Assembly: GCA_027405735.1 (NCBI GenBank)
Contig: JAPEHQ010000001.1
Span: 5,084,001 to 5,148,000 of the forward strand
DNA: 64,000 nt
Direction of reading: 5' to 3'
From: Mucor racemosus
Lineage: Eukaryota > Mucoromycota > Mucoromycetes > Mucorales > Mucoraceae
Shown here piece after piece: positions 35,275 through 47,000 of the stretch. The notes beneath the pieces are model-generated. The model ran no database searches, was not told the origin of the DNA, and saw nothing but the letters and a program-made list of their open reading frames with translations. Each line of letters begins with the position of its first letter. The first letter of the stretch is position 1. The position numbers and the translations under genes are program-made.

Positions 35275-35460
35275 GTGATTTATCGAACGAATGAGCATTT
35301 GGATATTGTGTGGATATATTGGAATCATGCTTCTATGATTTAATAGTAGCACAATGATAGACGCATGGAGTATGACCTTGCTTGACTTGCATGTTGAATG
35401 TTGAACGTTGAACATCATGGTTTGACAAATGTTCTAAATTGGTAATTCGATTAGAAATTA
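35275..35460 (-). mobile_element. Inverted, truncated LTR fragment
   Basis: Its reverse complement matches the solo LTR at 34598-34927, covering GAATTACCAATTTAGAAC and ATCATAGAAGCATGATTCC and ending CGATAAATCA. The central promoter part of the full LTR is missing between GCTCATTC and GTTCGATAAATCA. The 5' end of the LTR is lost on the right side. Confidence 0.65.
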
Positions 35461-35635
35461 TGTATAAATAGAAGGACATCTTCCTTTCAAAGAAGAGTCA
35501 ATTAAGTTCTACTTGATAATAAAAACCTAACGTTATCTAGTCAAATTCCTATTGTTTTTTTATATTTTTTTTCCGTGAATATCTCTACCTGTTCCACAAC
35601 TGCTGTGAATTATTATAGTGATAATGTGATTCATT

Positions 35636-36350
35636 TATAGTATTGACTTGATTTGAATGAATAAATGAATAAACTCATGTTAATCTATTTGCTTTCTAAA
35701 AATATTTATTTCTATTTAGTGGCCAATAGCTAAGAAGAAGAAAAAAAGATGTTGTCTTGTATACCACTACCAACTATCAAAGGTACACCATAGTAATTAC
35801 TTGTTAATTGATTTTACTAATAAATCAATTTTTATAGGTCAAAAGTAAAGGCATATTCAGTTCAAGACGCTTGAAATAATTCAATTATGCTAATTTACAT
35901 GGTTTATTATCTATTTCTCATTCAATTGCTATATTTTAATTTAACATTTCGCTTATACTGCTAATCAACTCGTTCGTTTATTAGAGTTAACTCAGCATCC
36001 TTGATTCCAGTGTATCTATAATAACGGTCTATTATTATTAGCTCATGATATGCAAAGTTATTAAAAGGGGTTGTCTAATCTCAAATTTATCTGATTCAAC
36101 TGTTAATGCTAAACTAGCATCATATTAGTTGTGTTGACTCGCAATAAAGTAAGGTATTTTATCAAGTACGATATTGGCGTTCAATGTATTTCAGTTAAAT
36201 TTAACAGATAGAAGAGATATAATTTATTCAGAGATCGATGAATGTGCGAGAGAGCTCAGATCTATGAACAAAAAAAAAGGATCCAAATTGTGATGCTTTG
36301 TAGACCTGTATGAGATTTTATTGTGGTAATACCTGATGGCACAAGTGAAA
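35636..36350 (+). repeat. Repeat family copy C (5' part only)
   Basis: It aligns with 29520-30235 of copy B, including AGTGGCCAATAGCTAAGAAG and TCTAATCTCAAATTTATCTG. The match ends near 36350 in ACCTGATGGCACAAGTG, after which unrelated sequence follows. Confidence 0.75.
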
Positions 36351-36689
36351 TTTGTTACGCCAGGAGATTATATCAATCTCAAAGCTAAAATATGTACTAA
36401 ATCATTTAATAAAAATAAAGGAAAACTGTTATAAAATGAAAGAGCACACTAAAACTAAAGAACTTTATTATAAGATCGAAACATATTCTTTTATATTTAC
36501 ATTCTCTAATTATATGACTAGTCTAAATGAACTTATTTATATATATATCCAATCAAGCTTAGGTGACACACACTAGTTTCACATTTCTGTATAAACTGAG
36601 CTTTATAACATAATACACAGCACTGTAGAACTTAACATATCAAACTGTGTCGTAATCTTAACCAAGGAATGTACACAGATCTGTGGATG
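36351..36689. other. Gene-free stretch between repeat pieces
   Basis: Unrelated AT-rich sequence with no gene seen. It separates the 5' part of copy C from a fragment of the family's 3' end, as though the middle of the copy had been replaced. Confidence 0.4.
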
Positions 36690-36854
36690 CAACACTTAGC
36701 GTTGTGCTCGTTTGCAGTTTCTTTTGTTGTGCCCATATGCATCTTGTTATCTTTTTAGCCATATTTAGTGGGCACAATAGCTCAGGCTATAGTGTTGTGC
36801 AGCCCACCTGGGCACAATGAAATCATCTTGTGCAGCACAGGTCGGCCGTTAGTG
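36690..36854 (+). repeat. Fragment of the TGTGC-rich repeat 3' end
   Basis: It matches 33130-33292 closely (GTGCTCGTTTGCAGTTTCTT, then GTGCAGCCCACCTGGGCACA, then GTCGGCCGTTAGTG), with one extra T in the terminal block and an extra GTT in the middle. Confidence 0.75.
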
Positions 36855-36991
36855 CGCTAATAAATATCTAATTTACAAATAAGAACACCAACCTTCATCA
36901 ATCCAGTGATCACCAATTTATAATAACAAGAATAATATCTAAAAGCATATTATCCATCTTCGTTGTTAGTCCAAAATTGCAGATCATTACA
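36855..36991 (-). mobile_element. Remnant of a second LTR family
   Basis: On the minus strand the segment starts TGTAATGATCTGCAATTTTG at 36991, then GACTAACA...GATGGATAATATGC. This matches 60800-60845 on the plus strand (TGTAATGGTCTGTAATTTTG). Both probably mark the start of the same LTR. The other end of this copy is not resolved. Confidence 0.4.
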
Positions 36992-38941
36992 AATAGACAG
37001 GATTAAACCATATAAGTAACCTTTATTCAAGACTTCCAAAGTTTATCTTAAGGAAAGCATCAATTATTTATCTTTTATTATTTACTCTTGACAATCATTA
37101 CCTTTAAATACATTACCCATCATATCATTTTTATATCTATCAGTAACATATTATCTGATCTATTCATTTTATTTTCATTTTATTTTTAAATCCCGACCGA
37201 CCCTTCTTGACATTTGAAAAAAATGATCAAAAATATTTAAAAGAACAAAATTGTTTAGTAGCTCATGAACTACAAAGTAAGCCGACCTACCGAATTAAAT
37301 GGTTTTTGTACAATTTTGAGTTCTGCATCTATCTAAATAAGATTCCGACAAATGTTTTATAATAGATTTTACGCAAAATGCAATTGATATTTTGGAGGTT
37401 TTTTGAAGATAAATATCACTTTTTATAAGCATATTTTAAATATAAGTAACAGAAATAATGCGCAACAAAATTATCTATTGATCGAATTATTACTGAACCT
37501 TCTAGCTGCATTTTTCGTAGAGAAAATGAGATTTTCATCATTTTTTTTTCAAATTCAGAATTTGGATGAGGGTATATAAGGGAAAATTTGAGGGTAGAAG
37601 CGAGAGTATCTCTTTGTGCACATTTTTGAGGATATCTCCACGAAAAATCAATATTTTGAAAAAAACTAAATTGGGTCCAAAAGAGCTCAACAAGCTCAAT
37701 AATATGAATAAAAATAAAGCGTTGCTCAATTTAACGAATATTTTGAAATCTACTACAAAAATGTCAAAAAAAAAATGAAAAAAAAATAAAAGTGCTTAAA
37801 TTTCTTTTATACTAAAACATGTTATATAGTACCTTAAAACAAGTAAGTTTCATTATTAAAAAGTATTAGTATAGCTTAATTTTTCTTGGAGATATAGAGC
37901 CTTAAAGTTTTCAATCCTTTAGCGGTAAAAGACGCGTAAAAATATGAAACATTAGCACTGAAAAATTAATACCACCTGCAAAAAGTAGGATATTTCCGGA
38001 TACTCATTTTTGGATTAAAGCTGAACATCTCAGGTACATTGACATATAAATTTTTTTTGGTCTTATTTAGTGAAAAAAAAAGTAGAGCAGGGATGAAAAG
38101 TAAGGCCCAGTTTTCAAGAAAAAAGCAGTGAATTTTACGTGTTTTTGAGTCTTTCGTGAGATATAAAATAAACTTGGGAATAGGTAGCATAATGCGGCCG
38201 ATTTATATATTTATTGCGGTGTTCAAGTTATAATCCCCAAAAGATACTTTATATTTTAACGCATGCAGAAGGATTTTTCGAAATCTTGTGAATAATCATA
38301 TATATTACAATTATTGATCGCAAATAGTCAGTAAAAATATGCCTATTTGTAAAAGCGACACGATATATGCGGTAGCCATCTTACAATTTTTTAAGGTTGC
38401 TTTTATCTATATTTGTAGAAACTGATGTATGCGCAGCCGGTGTGGCGATCAGCAGCAGGAATATATCGGCGTTCAAACACGATATTACTACTGTAAAATC
38501 ATGCTTTCAAAGCTTCGAATAACTCCAAATCTGACTACTGTCTATTTAATAGAGGAAACAAAAAGAGGGGAGTAAATGATGCATACATGTATTATTTTAC
38601 TGAAAGAAACTGTAAAAAAAAGGTAAAATTCTATAAAATTCATTTTATAGGATGAGTTGGAAATCGAAGTAGTGAATTGCTACTTTTTGATAATTAAAAA
38701 TTGCCATTTTATACATCTAGAGATAGCTAATTGTATCGTCTTACTTGGGTTTAATTTAAGTGTATGCAGATTTCCATTTTGTAACACTGAGTTGCTATCA
38801 GATGCAAGTTTTACAGAGTGGGAGAGGAGAGCATCACTGTTTCAGCCCAGTCACAAGCATGAGCGGATAATGTATCTCTATTTGTATAAAATGGACTTAC
38901 AGATTATCTCTTTTTATTGTTTCAACTAACACTAACTAATC
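36992..38941. other. Gene-free stretch before SEC17
   Basis: About 1.95 kb of AT-rich DNA with no gene I can support. The last 60 bp form the SEC17 promoter, with TATAAAAT at about 38883-38890. The 37-38 kb part has low-complexity A/T runs. Confidence 0.45.
38883..38890 (+). promoter_or_regulatory. TATA-like element of SEC17
   Basis: TATAAAAT within TTTGTATAAAATGGAC lies about 55 bp before the SEC17 ATG. Confidence 0.45.
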
Positions 38942-40000
38942 ATGTCTTCTGAGCAACAAGCTAGAGATTTAATTAACCAAGCACAAAAAAAGCTCAACTC
39001 CTGGTCCTTTTTTGGTCCTTCTAACAAATATGAAGATGCAGCAGAGCTCTATGAAAAGGCCGGAAATATGTTCAAGCTTGCTCAACAATGTAAAGACAAT
39101 GAAAAAAAGTAAAATACGAAAAGCATATAATTGAATTATTTGTAAAATAAACAGGGAATAATGCTGGTGATGCCTTTATCGAAGCTGCCAAATTATTTCA
39201 ACGTGGTAATAGTGCTAAATTTGAAGGATCTAGAGCTTATGAAAATGCTTCAAAAAGTTATAAAAGAAGTGACCCAGCAGGTAAGAGATATTGTTGATTG
39301 TTTATCAAGATAAAATAATATATTTATTATTTGGTATAGCTGCTGTAAATGCTTTGAGGGAAGCTGTAGTGCTTGATCAAGAGGGAGGTAATTTCAGAGC
39401 TGCCGCTAGACATTATCAAGATATTGCAGAATTGTGTGAATCAACCGAGCTTGATCGCCCTAAAGATGCTTATGAAGCTTATGGAAAGGCAGCTGAACTT
39501 TATAATGCTGACGATTCTCCTGCGTAATTAATCATTACAGAATTATACGATTTGAAAATTTAAAAACTAATTTGATTCGTTTAAAATATAGTCTATCCAA
39601 CAAGTGTTTACTCAAAGTAGCTCAAATTGCGGCAGATTTGGAAATGTATGATGTTGCTATCGAGAAATATGAACAAGTAGCAGCAGCATCTATTGATGAC
39701 CCCTTATTGAAATGGTCCTTGAAAGAATATTGTTTCAAAGCAGGATTATGTCATTTATGTACTGGAGATATGGTTAAAACAAGTCAAGCGCTTGCAACCT
39801 ATTGCAATATGGATATGGCATTTGAATCAACCCGTGAATACGGTTTATTGAAAGGAATTATAGATTGTATCGATCAAGGAGATATTGATCATTTTACTCA
39901 ATTGGTTTATGATTATGACAAATTGACAAGATTAGATGCTTGGAAAACTGCAGTTTTATTAAAGATTAAAAAGGGCATGGATTCTGATGAATTGCGTTAA
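38942..40000 (+). CDS. SEC17: Alpha-SNAP / Sec17 vesicle-fusion adaptor
   Basis: Four exons encode about 290 residues of TPR-like helical repeats. Hallmarks are '[20 protein letters not shown]', '[14 protein letters not shown]', '[17 protein letters not shown]' and a C-terminal '[20 protein letters not shown]' ending DSDELR. The intron 1 donor is the GTAAAG inside TGTAAAGACAATG (about 39089), not the later GTAAAA. This gives AQQWNNAGDAF, matching the family's conserved W-x-x-AG. The protein recruits NSF/Sec18 to assembled SNARE complexes and couples ATP hydrolysis to their disassembly. The acidic C-terminus that stimulates NSF is present. The next gene starts only 189 bp downstream, after a pyrimidine-rich run. 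Confidence 0.92.
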
Positions 40001-40188
40001 CTTTTTTTTTTATTTACTATATAATGTCATTCCCTTTTTTGGATACTATAAAAAATAACAAATATCATGTTATATATATTCTTCTTTTTCACTCTTTGTT
40101 TCTTTTTTCTTTTCTTTTTTTTTTTATTTTAATTGGTACCTGATTTATTTTTCTATTATTGATAATAAACAAAAATAACTTTTTTATA

Positions 40189-42790
40189 ATGTATAATGCA
40201 AATTTATCCATTAGTGCATTAGAAGATGATGATGAATCGATAATTCCAGGTTTAAAAATTGCTTAAAATGTATGGCATTTGAATATTTATTAATCGGTTT
40301 ACCTTAAATTAGCTAGCCCTTCATCAGTTACACCGAGAGGATTTTTAGATTACCATACTTTCAAACAAATGCATGTTAAATCTAGACTTTCATCTCCTTA
40401 TAAAGTGTTCAAGAGAGCAACTGTAGAATATAATCAAGTAATCGAATCGATAAATCCAACATTTAAAACCGATTTCATTTTTATACCGAGGAGGACATTA
40501 ACAAATCCACGGGAACCATCCAAAAATAGCGGTTATGATAACATTCATGACGATTACATCTTGCGAGTAAAAGGCATTTTAGGTGATATTGAAAAGTAAA
40601 AACATCTTGTATTTGATTTTATTATGAAAAAAATTTATTAATTGCATCTCAAATCAAGGTACGAAATTTTGGACCTGATGGGTCAAGGTACATTTGGACA
40701 AGTGGTGATGTGTAAAACATTGAGGACTGGGGAGCATGTAGCCATTAAAGTCATTAAAAATCAGTATTCATACCATACCCAAGGGGAGAAAGAGATTGCT
40801 ATTCTCAGTCAGGTAAATTTGCTATTAAATGCTATGATAAATCAATTAATTAAGTCCTTTTAAAAAGCTCAAAAGTCGGCCTAATGATAAAGATAGATTT
40901 CTACAACTACGGCAGTTTTTTGTATTTAGAGGTCATTTGTGTGCGGTTTTCGAGTTATTATCAATCAGTTTACACAAGGTATTAAGCCAACGACCCGGAA
41001 GACCTAATTTGGCTATCAAAGATATTCAAAAAATATCTTTCAACATTCTAGAAACATTGGCATTATTGAAAGATATGAGGATAATACATACCGATTTGAA
41101 GCCTGATAATATTTTATTGAAAAGGTTAGTGATATATAGCTACATTTGATGACAACATCAATTAAATATCTAGTAGATTTGATGATATTCACGACGTCAA
41201 ACTTATCGATTACGGATCAGCAATGTTGGAAAATGGCGAATTAAATTACTGCATTCAAACAGCATTTTACCGATCACCTGAAGTAATTTTACAAGCAGGA
41301 ATTACCTGCGCCATTGATATGTGGTCTTTTGGATGCTTTGTAGCTGAATTATATACTGGTAGACCTTTATTTCCAAGCGGAAATGAAGCTACTTTAATAC
41401 ATATGATGACTAGCTGTCTAAAGTAAGTCAAGAAAATATCTTTGCATCAAGGAAAAGAAAAAGTAAACTTTTTGTTCTAGATGTTTACCGCCAGATGATA
41501 TGCTTCAAATAGGAAAAAAATCTAGCAACTTTTTCCATATAAAAAGTGCACAAAATAGCCAAACAAAGCTTAAAGATTTAGTCAATGCGCCTCATGACAT
41601 ACCCATAAGTAACACTACGCTTAAAGATAGAATCATGGGTTTGATATCAAGTGATGAAGATGGTGATGATGATTCAGTAATCGATAATTTTCAGGGTAAT
41701 TAGTAAATGTTGTATAGAAATGATCTCATTATATATAACATTCTTTTGTTTAGAGATGACTGATAAAGAAAACCTGTATGATTTCTTGAAGAATATTTTG
41801 GTTTTCGATCCAAAAATAAGATTTACACCTGAAATGGCTTTACAGCATCAATTCATTACATCAGCTATGGGAAACAAATTAGTACGACCTTCACTCAACC
41901 ACAGTACTTCGGCTGAGCCACAGATTCAGAGACCTGCAATGCAGCAAATGTCAAAGAGTACAGGAGCTCTCACTTCTGAAATGATTTATGCATCATTAGC
42001 AAAAGCTGTAGCATCATCTTCTTCGTTGAATACATCTCGTACAACAGAGGACAGTTCGGATATATTAACACCAAACAACTCTCAAATAAACTTGCAAAAA
42101 GGATCAGCATTGCAAGATGGTTTGACCATAAGGGCATCTACTATTTCACCACATGTCACAATAGCACCTGAAACGTCTATAAAGAATATAGCTTCTCCTC
42201 CTCTCAAATCAATCCTCAAGAAACCTCAAAAAAGTACTACACCCATCACATTAGTCCCTTCTATATCCTCTCCAACTCAACGACAACAAGAAAATACACT
42301 TGACAGAAAAGTAGCTTTTCTACATCAATCAAGACCGAATTCTGCATCTCAATTAAGCGATCAAAGTAATAAGCAACAATTAGCAGTATTTGACGATCCA
42401 ATACCCGAAATTGTCAATGTTAATAATAATAATAATAATAACAATAATAACACAAACGTGTATAATCAAAATTACACGACACAACAACATCCCTACATGA
42501 CCCAGCAATATGGACAACAATTAATGGCATACATAGCTCAAACTACACAAAATACAACAACACTGCCAGTTACAGCACCCACAAATTATTCTTTAAGCCC
42601 TTCTTATAGCAATGCTAATTTGCCATATATATATCAACAAGCTCAACAATTACAACATCAAATAATCAGTCCAAATTATGCAGCATATCCATACCAACAT
42701 CAGCATCAACAGCAATACCAACAGCAACATAAACATCTTCAATCACCCTTATTAATGTACTCTATCAATGATAACCATCATAGTCCGTAA
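40189..42790 (+). CDS. Divergent DYRK/Yak1-like protein kinase
   Basis: Seven or so exons encode a kinase with a long N-terminal lead and a Gln/Asn-rich tail. Exon 1 reads MYNANLSISALEDDDESIIP. The catalytic domain has the P-loop 'GQGTFGQVV', 'VAIKVIKN', 'FVFRGHLCAVFELL' (joined over the intron ending near 40866), 'IIHTDLKPDNILLK', 'LIDYGSAM', 'FYRSPEVILQAG' and 'DMWSFGCFVAELYTGRPLF'. This order and 'FYRSPEVIL' are typical of DYRK/Yak1 kinases. Oddities: HTD replaces HCD, DYG replaces DFG, and the activation loop reads NYCIQTAFYRS where relatives have YxYIQSRFYRS, so the usual second Tyr is Cys. The insert 'GLISSDEDGDDDSV' near 41640 is acidic. The tail has an Asn run (42421-42452) and Gln repeats. 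It is expected in nutrient or stress signalling. Confidence 0.8.
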
Positions 42791-42923
42791 CAATTGAATG
42801 TAAATATAACACAAATAAAAAACTATTTGGCTCCTTTAACTAATAGAGTGTTTCGCGTTTGAAAATACATGAAAATAAAATTTAATAGTGCATATGTTTC
42901 TAAAACAAATTAAAAGTTAGAAA

Positions 42924-43146
42924 TCAAGAGTAAGCCATTCTTTTCAACATGCTCAATTCATATCTCTTTCTTTTTCTAACTTCTTCGATGAAGCTTAATT
43001 CTTGAGATCCTTGATATTTCTTGTACGTAAAGGGATCACTAACAATTCGAAGTTTTAAAGCAATGTTACAAATAATGTTAATAACGGTGATGTGTTGAAA
43101 GCAAAATAAAAGAAAATTAATAGAGTATTGCCAATGCAGTAATATC
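42924..43146 (-). other. Possible 3' exon of an unrecognised membrane protein
   Basis: An open minus-strand stretch without an ATG reads a hydrophobic segment 'FLLFCFQHITVINIICNIAL', then 'IVSDPFTYKKYQGSQELSF' and 'IEEVRKRKRYELSMLKRMAY', and stops at 42926-42924. The hydrophilic end looks like real coding sequence. A GATAG acceptor lies at its 5' edge. The upstream exons are not established; the hydrophobic frame at 43117-43407 could belong to the same gene but is in another phase. Confidence 0.25.
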
Positions 43147-43596
43147 TATCAAATGAGCACCAGGTTTTAAGTTGTCCAACCGTATAAATGTCTTGTATAA
43201 TAATATAAAACGATTAAGTAAAAATGAAGTAGAAAATGTACAATGAAACATATAGAAATAGTTCAAGGGGTCTTGTAGTAATATAGTATATATAAAGAAA
43301 AGGATATCAAAAATGATATATATATATAAGATGTAACCAAAAATATAGGTAAGAAATAAGATATGAGATGTAAGATAAGATGTGTATTCAACGTTCTTTT
43401 TGAACATGGTTATTTATACTGAATCGAAATGTCTAAAATGGAATGATAAAATATAAAATGAGTTGATAAAGTATAATGGGATGTTAAGAGCAAAAGATAT
43501 GAAAGACAATGTTTCATTAGAATCAATAGTAGTTAAGCCAGCTTGAGCGGTCTATTTTGAAGCAACAACAACAACTGGCTCATTTGGAGAGGTATT

Positions 43597-43723
43597 TTAG
43601 TAGCATATTTCGACATTGCCCCCCCCCCCACTTTTCGATTCGCTCTTTGCATTTTTTGACATTGTCGTCTGTATATTCTTCATCAAAATACATGCAGAGG
43701 GCTTGATCTCTTGTAATATTCAT
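43597..43723 (-). CDS. Small ORF with a G10 run, unknown
   Basis: A 41-residue frame begins MNITRDQALCMYFDEEYTDD, continues NVKKCKERIEKWGGG and ends NVEICY. The G10 run (C on the plus strand, 43620-43629) encodes the Gly triplet. Moving frame at the run opens a second sensible stretch, 'MSKYATKIPLQMSQLLLLLQ', which ends near 43535. The true product therefore depends on the run length. No family is recognised. It may be the first exon of a gene that includes 42924-43146. Confidence 0.3.
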
Positions 43724-44095
43724 TTAAAAATAGGAGGACGATGGATCGCAATTAAAATAAGACGGATGGTGATAAAACGCGAAGCACTGTAAATGAATAT
43801 TTGTACCAAGTATTCGGAAAATGTGTCCATAATAAATGTAGGTATTTTGATATTTAAACAACATAAGGATGTGTAACTAATAACAGTTTTTTTTTTTTCG
43901 TGTGATGGGATATATCGATATCTATCAAAATACATTTTTTTCTATTATAAAACTACACATTTTTAATGGAGATATTTCAAAATAAATGATATAAACAAAC
44001 TATTTTTTTTTTTTATTTCTAATATCAATAAAAGAAGGTATATATGATATGTAAATTATTTATAGGATTGTACGTATAGTTCATACAACAAGTTA

Positions 44096-47000
44096 TCAAG
44101 GTAATTCACCTTCTTCCATCTCTACTTTTCTTTTCTTTATGTTACTAGAGGTATTTGTATACATTTCATCGTCATCGTCTACTATGAAAATGAAGCCATT
44201 TTCATCCATCATTTCATCTTTCTTTTTATCGATTTCAATTCCTGATATATGGTTGGTATCCTCATTTAAGCGACGTCTTCTTGATGGTCCTTCGTCAAAT
44301 CCAAACTTGAACCAACGCACATAAGTATTATCAACTCGTTTAGATCTTCTTGCATTGAATAAACTTAAACTAATAGGTGCATCATTATCATGAGGAGGCT
44401 CACTCACATAATCTTCAAGCCATTCCCAAGGTTTACTTTGTTCTAAACAAGTTTCTAAATGTTGTTGTTGTTGTTGTGGATCATTAGTTGGTGATAATCC
44501 AAGCATTGACGATGCTAATCTTGTATTAGCCAAATATACATTGTGCGTCAAAAAGGGCATGATACGCTTAACTCGACTATGAAACATGGCTGGAACAGAT
44601 GTTAACTCGCTATGCATGGAGCCTAATAATATCAAACTGGCTTTCTTGAGTTCTTTTGGAACCTCTACAAATAGTTCAAAAAGATCGTATTAGTTATATT
44701 CCTCAACTAGAATAGAGATATAAGATTTACCATCAATTAATAATGAGACAAAATCCAATACAAATTCAAAGAATCGTTCTTGGCTACCATTCCCATGTAC
44801 AATGGGATTCTAAGAGATATATTAGCATACAAATCTAATTAAATGATGAGAAAAACTTACGCCTAGTAATGGTACAAGGACTCTGATCCAATCCAAGATA
44901 TCGCATTCATCTTCTTTAGGATGCTCCCAAATAAGGGAAGCAAACGGCACTACAAGTCGTAGTCGGATCAAAAGACTATATACCATAGTTAATACCTTGA
45001 CTATAATGTTTACATATTAGTATTTACCTATTTCTAATATCTTGAATCGATAATTTAAGATACTTTGCAGGCTCCTCGCCTGTGTTTTCAGGGAGACCTT
45101 CAGTAACAAGCAATGCAATTGCCATATCTACATTATTCTTGACCAATTGAAGTGCATTGGCAGCATCCACATAACATACATTAGCACCTTGCATCACTTT
45201 ATAGATGGGAAGACCATTTTTAAAGCGAGTGATTTGTCCAAACACTGTCTTGACAAGTTCAATCTTCTTTTCATTAGACCATACATTTTCAGCCAACATG
45301 TGTTGAGTAATATTTAAAAATGCTTGGCTACGATATGCGTATTTTACAGAATCAAATTGGTTTCCAGGATCAGTAGTTTGCATTAATAATACATTTTCAG
45401 GAAATTCTTGTGTTTGATCACCTTCAAGCAACCTTGCGCCATGATGTAAAAGTTCTAAAAGTACAGGTTCTCGTAATTCATGTATCAAGTTTTTGAAAAA
45501 TTGGAATCTTCGTTGAGCTTTCACTGGATCTGACTCTTCCTTACCATCTGCTAGAACAACATCATAAAAGAAGAAGACAAAAGATTGTAAATCCTTATTT
45601 GATGAAGACACAGATTCTGTTGGAGTCATATCCATCGATATATCATCGCCTAAAATATGTGGGTTATTGGGGTTTTGCGAATGACCATCCGATAATGAGA
45701 TATTATCCAGTAGCAAATTGACTTGAACACGGCATTGAGCTTCGTTCCACTGACTCACATTTAAAAATACTCTATGAAGTTTATCTACAAAATCTGGTGT
45801 CGTATCCTGTACGATAGCACCTTGTCTTTCACCAACTAGGTTATTTCCTCCTATTAATTCATCTACAATATTTAACATCTTTTTCTTCATTCGTTTTTCC
45901 ATGGCTGCTTCAGCTTCTCTAGCTGCAAATCGTTGATATACACCGTTTAGATCACGAAGGCATGCCTGTCTAAACCAAGTAATTTGTAAAAGATCAGCAC
46001 GAAGCATAACTAAATCTTGCAAAAGATTGGAGCTTAGAGGAAGGTTTGTAGCAATCATTACTAATCGTTCCATCAACCCAAACATTGGTTCAATACGGTC
46101 CAAACTACTAGCTAATTGAGATTGTCGTTGCACCTCTAGTCGATAAAAGTCTTCGATTCGTAATTGCCAATGCACAGTATTGGTCTCTTCTTCTGATTTT
46201 GATTGATTACTTGTTTGAATGATCAGTAAACGGATCAGAGAGATTAGATTTTGACAAAATACAATAAGTTTGCTTTCTTCTGTTCCATAATGCTGCTGTC
46301 CATCACGACCCACTTGTTCAAACCAGGGCAATGCAAATTCTTTGACAACAGCGCTGAGACTAATGACATTATAAGCAACAAGGATAGCAACAAAGAAAGG
46401 TACCCAGGAACATTCCTGGTTCATGTCTTCAAGTACAATTTCATTATTACAAAGCCATCGTATCACTACCTCATCTGCTTGTCCAGTTAACGTTGTATGA
46501 TTAGCGACATCTTTGAGTACGTTAGCAAAAGCTCTCACAATTCGATGGAAATCATATAATGCAGGTGAAAACTGTACTTGATGAGATTTGGCTTGTTCCG
46601 TAATGTGTTTTTCCTTTGCAACCATACGTAAAACTTCACCAGCGCTTTCCAAGATGGCACCGATCCAGCCGGCAGCATTTTGAGATGGTACACTTAGGGA
46701 TTCAGAAACTAATTGAAGCGATGAAGTTGCAGGTTCCTTGGCGAGTTGCGTTAATTCATCTTTAACAGATACGCTGTTACTATAACGTCCCCTTAATTTT
46801 GATTTGACCTGTAAGTCCTGCTTTAATTGAGATCTAACAAGGTCGTCCATTTGGTATCCTTCTTGTACAAGTTGCACCATGTACATCATTATACATCGAT
46901 CTCTATTTCCACGATTAGCCAAGTTGAGGTGCTATGTAAATGGGGATATATTAGTCAATATTGCTTATATAAAGACTATTTTATAAATTACCTTTGCCCA

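Larger units (their letters stand above)
42791..44095. other. Convergent intergenic region with cryptic minus ORFs
   Basis: About 1.3 kb between the stops of the kinase gene and MED12. It is not empty: two minus-strand stretches at 42924-43146 and 43597-43723 look coding and are listed separately. It contains a run of ten C at 43620-43629. Confidence 0.5.
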
